A stretch of DNA of 45,361 nt from Microbacterium terregens. GTDB taxonomy: Bacteria; Pseudomonadota; Alphaproteobacteria; Sphingomonadales; Sphingomonadaceae. Within the stretch, counting starts at the first letter, position 1. Each line of letters begins with the position of its first letter. A program made the translations under genes and the position numbers. The notes under the pieces are model-generated. The model made no database searches. It had not been told where the DNA came from and saw only the letters and a list, made by a program, of their open reading frames with translations. Location: assembly GCF_027922045.1 (NCBI RefSeq), contig NZ_BSEX01000001.1:195968-241328 (forward strand), read 5' to 3'. Shown here one piece after another: positions 43,033 through 45,361 of this stretch.

Positions 43033-43302
43033 ATGGACGACTTCATCTCCATCGCGGTGCCGATCGTCACGCTGTTCATCGGACTGCCGTGGCTGATCCT
43101 GCACTACATCACGCGGTGGAAGCAGGCGCCGACCCTGACCGGCGAGGACGAGAAGCTGCTCGACGAGATGCACTTCACGGCCCGCCGGCTGGAGGAACGC
43201 CTCCAGACGATCGAACGCATCGTCGCTGCCGACAACCCGGATTTCCGTCCTTCCGCGCCGGACGCTGCGGACCGTGAAATCGACTTTTCCCGGAGGAACT
43301 GA
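43033..43302 (+). CDS. pspB: Phage shock protein B
   Basis: This 89-residue inner-membrane protein has one N-terminal helix (ISIAVPIVTLFIGLPWLIL, about residues 5-23), then a basic HYITRWK turn and a cytoplasmic coiled coil. The latter contains RRLEERLQTIERIV, the PspB-type motif. With PspC it senses membrane stress and draws PspA away from PspF. It is longer than E. coli PspB by a C-terminal tail that ends DREIDFSRRN, recalling the EID motif of the downstream paralogues. It sits one base from both neighbours. Confidence 0.95.
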   Translation: MDDFISIAVPIVTLFIGLPWLILHYITRWKQAPTLTGEDEKLLDEMHFTARRLEERLQTIERIVAADNPDFRPSAPDAADREIDFSRRN

Positions 43303-43303
43303 G

Positions 43304-43684
43304 ATGACCGCGCAACGCACCAAATTCTACCTCGACAAGCAGAATGCGAAGTGGTCGGGCGTGTGCTCCGGCATCGCGGATTATACCGGTGTCGAGGCCA
43401 TGTGGATCCGCATCGGCGCCGTCCTGCTGACGCTGGCCGGCGGCTTCCCCTGGACCCTCATCGCCTATGGGATGATCGCCTGGATGGCGCCCAAGAAGCC
43501 GGTCGGCCTCTACGACAGCGAGGAGGATGCGAAGTTCTGGCAGGGCGTGCGCTCCAACCCGAAGCGCTCGACCGCGGAGATCCGCTCCACGTTCCGCGAC
43601 ATCGACCGGCGGCTGGCCGACATCGAGATGTTCTACACCAGCCGCAACACGCGCCTGGCCGACGAGATCGACAGCCTGCGCTGA
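43304..43684 (+). CDS. pspC: Phage shock protein C (PspC domain)
   Basis: This 126-residue protein has the PspC domain near the N-terminus (KFYLDKQNAKWSGVCSGIAD, then YTGVEAMWIRIGAVLL), two close hydrophobic segments, and MAPKKPVGLY. A cytoplasmic coiled-coil tail follows, ending RLADIEMFYTSRNTRL and ADEIDSLR. That end lines up without gaps with the C-termini of the next three small proteins. GGAGG precedes the ATG at 43304; the longer frame from 43274 overlaps pspB. Confidence 0.95.
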   Translation: MTAQRTKFYLDKQNAKWSGVCSGIADYTGVEAMWIRIGAVLLTLAGGFPWTLIAYGMIAWMAPKKPVGLYDSEEDAKFWQGVRSNPKRSTAEIRSTFRDIDRRLADIEMFYTSRNTRLADEIDSLR

Positions 43685-43719
43685 GCCGATCCCCGGGGGG
43701 CAAACAGGGAGGAAGTATC

Positions 43720-44010
43720 ATGAGCTGGAGTGGACCGGGTTTCGTCATCGCCCTGATCGCGATTTCGACCTTCGGATTGGTGCTCAACAACTGGATCCGT
43801 GCCCGCCACGGCTATCCGGTGGAGAACGAATGGTCGGGCGTCAGCCGCAAGGAGGACCCCGAAGCCGAGCGCAAGATCGCGCTGCTTTCCAGCGAGAACG
43901 AGCGCCTGACCGGCAAGATCGGCCGGCTGGAAGAGCGGATCGCCGTGCTCGAGCGCATCGCCACCGACCCCGCTGCCCGCACGGCGCGCGAAATCGACGC
44001 GCTGCGCTGA
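43720..44010 (+). CDS. PspB-like small membrane protein, paralogue 1
   Basis: This 96-residue protein is not named in any system I recognise. It has an N-terminal membrane helix (GFVIALIAISTFGLVL), then NNWIRARHGYPVENEW, a charged coiled coil, and a C-terminal module LEERIAVLERIATD ... REIDALR. The HGYP phrase is shared with the next gene, and the C-terminal module with PspC and the following two proteins. GGGAGGA precedes the ATG. It lies 35 bases after pspC, and no hairpin terminator is evident between them, so it should belong to the sigma-54-driven operon. A role in the PspB/PspC sensing complex is inferred. Confidence 0.8.
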   Translation: MSWSGPGFVIALIAISTFGLVLNNWIRARHGYPVENEWSGVSRKEDPEAERKIALLSSENERLTGKIGRLEERIAVLERIATDPAARTAREIDALR

Positions 44011-44032
44011 GCCCGGCGAGAGGAGATCTGAG

Positions 44033-44359
44033 ATGAGCCCGGAAAAATACGCATTGCTCCAAGGCCTCTTCCCCCTGATCGTGACCATCGTCGCGGTTGC
44101 GGTCACCGGATGGGTCATCACCACCTGGATGCGGATCAAGCATGGCTATCCGCTCGATGGCGCCTGGGGGCAGGCCGTCTATCCGCAGAAGAGCGACGAG
44201 ACGATCGAGCGGGTTCGCCTGCTGAGCCAGGAGAACGCCCAGCTCCGTGCCGAACTCGGATCGGTGAAGGACCGCCTCGCCACGGTGGAGCGCATCGTCA
44301 CCGACAGCGGCGCCCTGCTCTCCCGCGAGATCGACCAGCTGCGCGACCGCGCGAACTGA
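44033..44359 (+). CDS. PspB-like small membrane protein, paralogue 2
   Basis: This 108-residue protein has a membrane helix at about residues 12-31 (LFPLIVTIVAVAVTGWVI), then TTWMRIKHGYPLDGAW, clearly related to paralogue 1 at the same position. A coiled coil follows (ERVRLLSQENAQLRAELG), then the C-terminal module RLATVERIVTD ... REIDQLR. AGGAG lies seven bases before the ATG. It starts 22 bases after the previous stop. The two HGYP proteins look like products of a gene duplication within the operon. Confidence 0.8.
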   Translation: MSPEKYALLQGLFPLIVTIVAVAVTGWVITTWMRIKHGYPLDGAWGQAVYPQKSDETIERVRLLSQENAQLRAELGSVKDRLATVERIVTDSGALLSREIDQLRDRAN

Positions 44360-44369
44360 AGGACCGACC

Positions 44370-44636
44370 ATGAGCCCTATTCTGATCCCGATCCTTGCGC
44401 TGATGATCCCGATCGTCGCGATCATCGGCAAGACCTTCGTGAAGCCCTGGCTCGACCACCGCGAGCGGGCCTTGGAGGTCGAAGCCAACAAGCTCGCGGA
44501 AAAGGCCGCACAATATGCGGCGCAGACGGAGCGGCTGGAGCAGCGGGTGCGCGTGCTGGAACGCATCGTCACCAACCGCGGCCTGGATCTTTCCGACGAG
44601 ATCGAGCGGCTGCGCGACCAGCCGCCGCTCAACTGA
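44370..44636 (+). CDS. PspB-like small membrane protein, paralogue 3
   Basis: This 88-residue protein has an N-terminal membrane helix right at the start (ILIPILALMIPIVAIIG), then a basic KTFVKPWLDHRERALE juncture and a coiled coil. It ends with the same module: RVRVLERIVTN ... DEIERLRD. It lacks the HGYP phrase of paralogues 1 and 2. AAGGA precedes the ATG; the gap to the previous gene is ten bases. It is the protein closest to PspB in size and layout. Function is inferred only from the module and position. Confidence 0.78.
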   Translation: MSPILIPILALMIPIVAIIGKTFVKPWLDHRERALEVEANKLAEKAAQYAAQTERLEQRVRVLERIVTNRGLDLSDEIERLRDQPPLN

Positions 44637-44669
44637 CCACCCACGTCCACGCCCCATCGGAGCAGCGAC

Positions 44670-44909
44670 ATGACGGACCCGAACCTCACCCTCGTCCTCG
44701 CCACCAGCGGCCTCGCCGCCGTGGCCATGGTCACCGCCGCAATGCTTGCGGGCTGGCGCGGCTGGCTGGCGCTCAAGCGGCAGGAACTCGCCCGGGTCGA
44801 AAGCGGCGAAGCGCCCAGCTTCGGCCACGCCGGCACCCGCATCGAACTCGCCGACCTCAAGGAGCGCATCCGCAAGCTGGAAGCGATCGCCGCCGGCGTC
44901 GATCTCTGA
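44670..44909 (+). CDS. PspB-like small membrane protein, paralogue 4 (short module)
   Basis: This 79-residue protein has an N-terminal helix (LTLVLATSGLAAVAMVTAAML), then GWRGWLALKRQELARVE and a soluble part ending with ADLKERIRKLEAIAAGVDL. The last 14 residues match the first half of the shared module (R-I-x-x-LE-x-I), after which the protein stops, so the EIDxLR half is missing. GGAG lies seven bases before the ATG. It is the last gene before a hairpin and sufE. Confidence 0.75.
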   Translation: MTDPNLTLVLATSGLAAVAMVTAAMLAGWRGWLALKRQELARVESGEAPSFGHAGTRIELADLKERIRKLEAIAAGVDL

Positions 44910-44916
44910 TGCAGCC

Positions 44917-44941
44917 GCGGCGGCCTTTTGCCGGCCGCCGC
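44917..44941 (+). terminator. Hairpin closing the psp operon
   Basis: GCGGCGGCC (44917-44925) pairs with GGCCGCCGC (44933-44941) around TTTTGCC, between the stop at 44909 and the sufE start. There is no U-run, so sufE may receive some read-through. Confidence 0.5.
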
Positions 44942-44961
44942 CAGCTGCTACCGGGCTGCGC

Positions 44962-45361
44962 ATGCAGTCCCTCGACGACATCCTCGATGAATATGGCTTC
45001 CTCGATCCGGACGACCGCTATCGCCTGCTGATCGATCTGGGCCGCGCGCTGGAGCCCATGCCCGATGCGCTGAAGACCGACGCGACGCTGGTGCGAGGCT
45101 GCTCGGCTTCGGTGTGGGTCTATCCCACCCGGCGCGAGGACGGAACGCTCCACTTCCTGGCGGACAGCAACGCCGCCATCACCAAGGGGATCATCGCGCT
45201 GGTCCTCTCGGCGGTGCAGGACCAGAGCCCAGCCGGGATCCTCGCGACCGACGTTTCCGCGGCCCTCGCCCCCTTCGACCTGTCGAAGCAGCTGAGCTCC
45301 AACCGGACCCAGGGCATCCCCAACATGATCGCCCTGATCCGCCACGAGGCCGAACGCTACG
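44962..45361 (+). CDS. SufE family cysteine desulfurase activator (3'-truncated by window edge)
   Basis: The frame starts at ATG 44962 and is still open at the window end (133 residues seen of a usual 135-145). SufE accepts sulfur from SufS through a catalytic Cys, here Cys47 in VRGCSASVWV, and passes it to Fe-S cluster assembly. The N-terminal helix (LDDILDEYGFLDPDDRYRLL) and GLPP-equivalent region are typical, and FDLSKQLSSNRTQGIPNM near the end is the family's closing motif. It follows the psp operon after a hairpin. Confidence 0.93.
   Translation, partial: MQSLDDILDEYGFLDPDDRYRLLIDLGRALEPMPDALKTDATLVRGCSASVWVYPTRREDGTLHFLADSNAAITKGIIALVLSAVQDQSPAGILATDVSAALAPFDLSKQLSSNRTQGIPNMIALIRHEAERY

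Overview
The window is GC-rich chromosomal DNA from an alphaproteobacterium, most likely a Sphingomonas-type member of the Sphingomonadales. The grounds are the strong G/C bias at third codon positions, the Sphingomonas-like protein sequences, and the gene order, above all a DivL-type pseudo-kinase next to tsaE, amgK-murU and addAB. I see no insertion sequence, phage gene, tRNA, rRNA or CRISPR array. No gene-free stretch exceeds about 240 bases.

Bases 1-13.6k: the 3' part of an inositol-monophosphatase-family gene on the + strand meets, at a shared hairpin terminator, a tightly overlapping leftward operon. Its order is divL (cell-cycle pseudo-kinase with Tyr instead of His) - tsaE (tRNA t6A) - amgK - murU (cell-wall sugar recycling) - addB - addA (double-strand-break repair) - trxA. 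Upstream of it lies ahcY with its own terminator and a perfect AT-rich palindrome in its promoter region, a candidate SahR-type operator.

Bases 13.7k-26.1k: mostly housekeeping and envelope genes. They are yqgE, a Prx5-type peroxiredoxin, a small Lys/Ser/Ala-rich membrane-anchored protein, AMP nucleosidase, three exported or probably exported peptidases (M2, M28, S9), an alpha/beta hydrolase overlapping a GFA-type zinc protein, a YitT-family membrane protein, and asd.

Bases 26.3k-34.0k: the classical ffh-rpsP-rimM-trmD-rplS translation/secretion cluster, read leftward. It is split between rimM and trmD by a GT-C-type membrane protein, a sulfotransferase and an inverted thioredoxin-reductase-like gene. 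A 49-codon acidic ORF with a good ribosome binding site overlaps what would otherwise be a long N-terminal extension of RimM.

Bases 34.2k-40.8k: a degenerate GGDEF-EAL protein, a DUF924 gene whose start codon overlaps the divergent start of mtaB, then mtaB-ftsY-yciB joined by ATGA overlaps. These are followed by two tiny ORFs, a cold-shock protein and a Mn-type/cambialistic superoxide dismutase.

Bases 40.9k-45.4k: the most interesting part, an expanded phage-shock (Psp) envelope-stress locus. pspF (sigma-54 activator) diverges from a canonical -24/-12 promoter that reads into a 49-codon exported or membrane micro-protein, pspA, pspB, pspC and four further small proteins. These four have one N-terminal membrane helix each and a C-terminal motif (LERI(V/A)T...EIDxLR) that resembles the ends of PspB and PspC. 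The window closes inside sufE.
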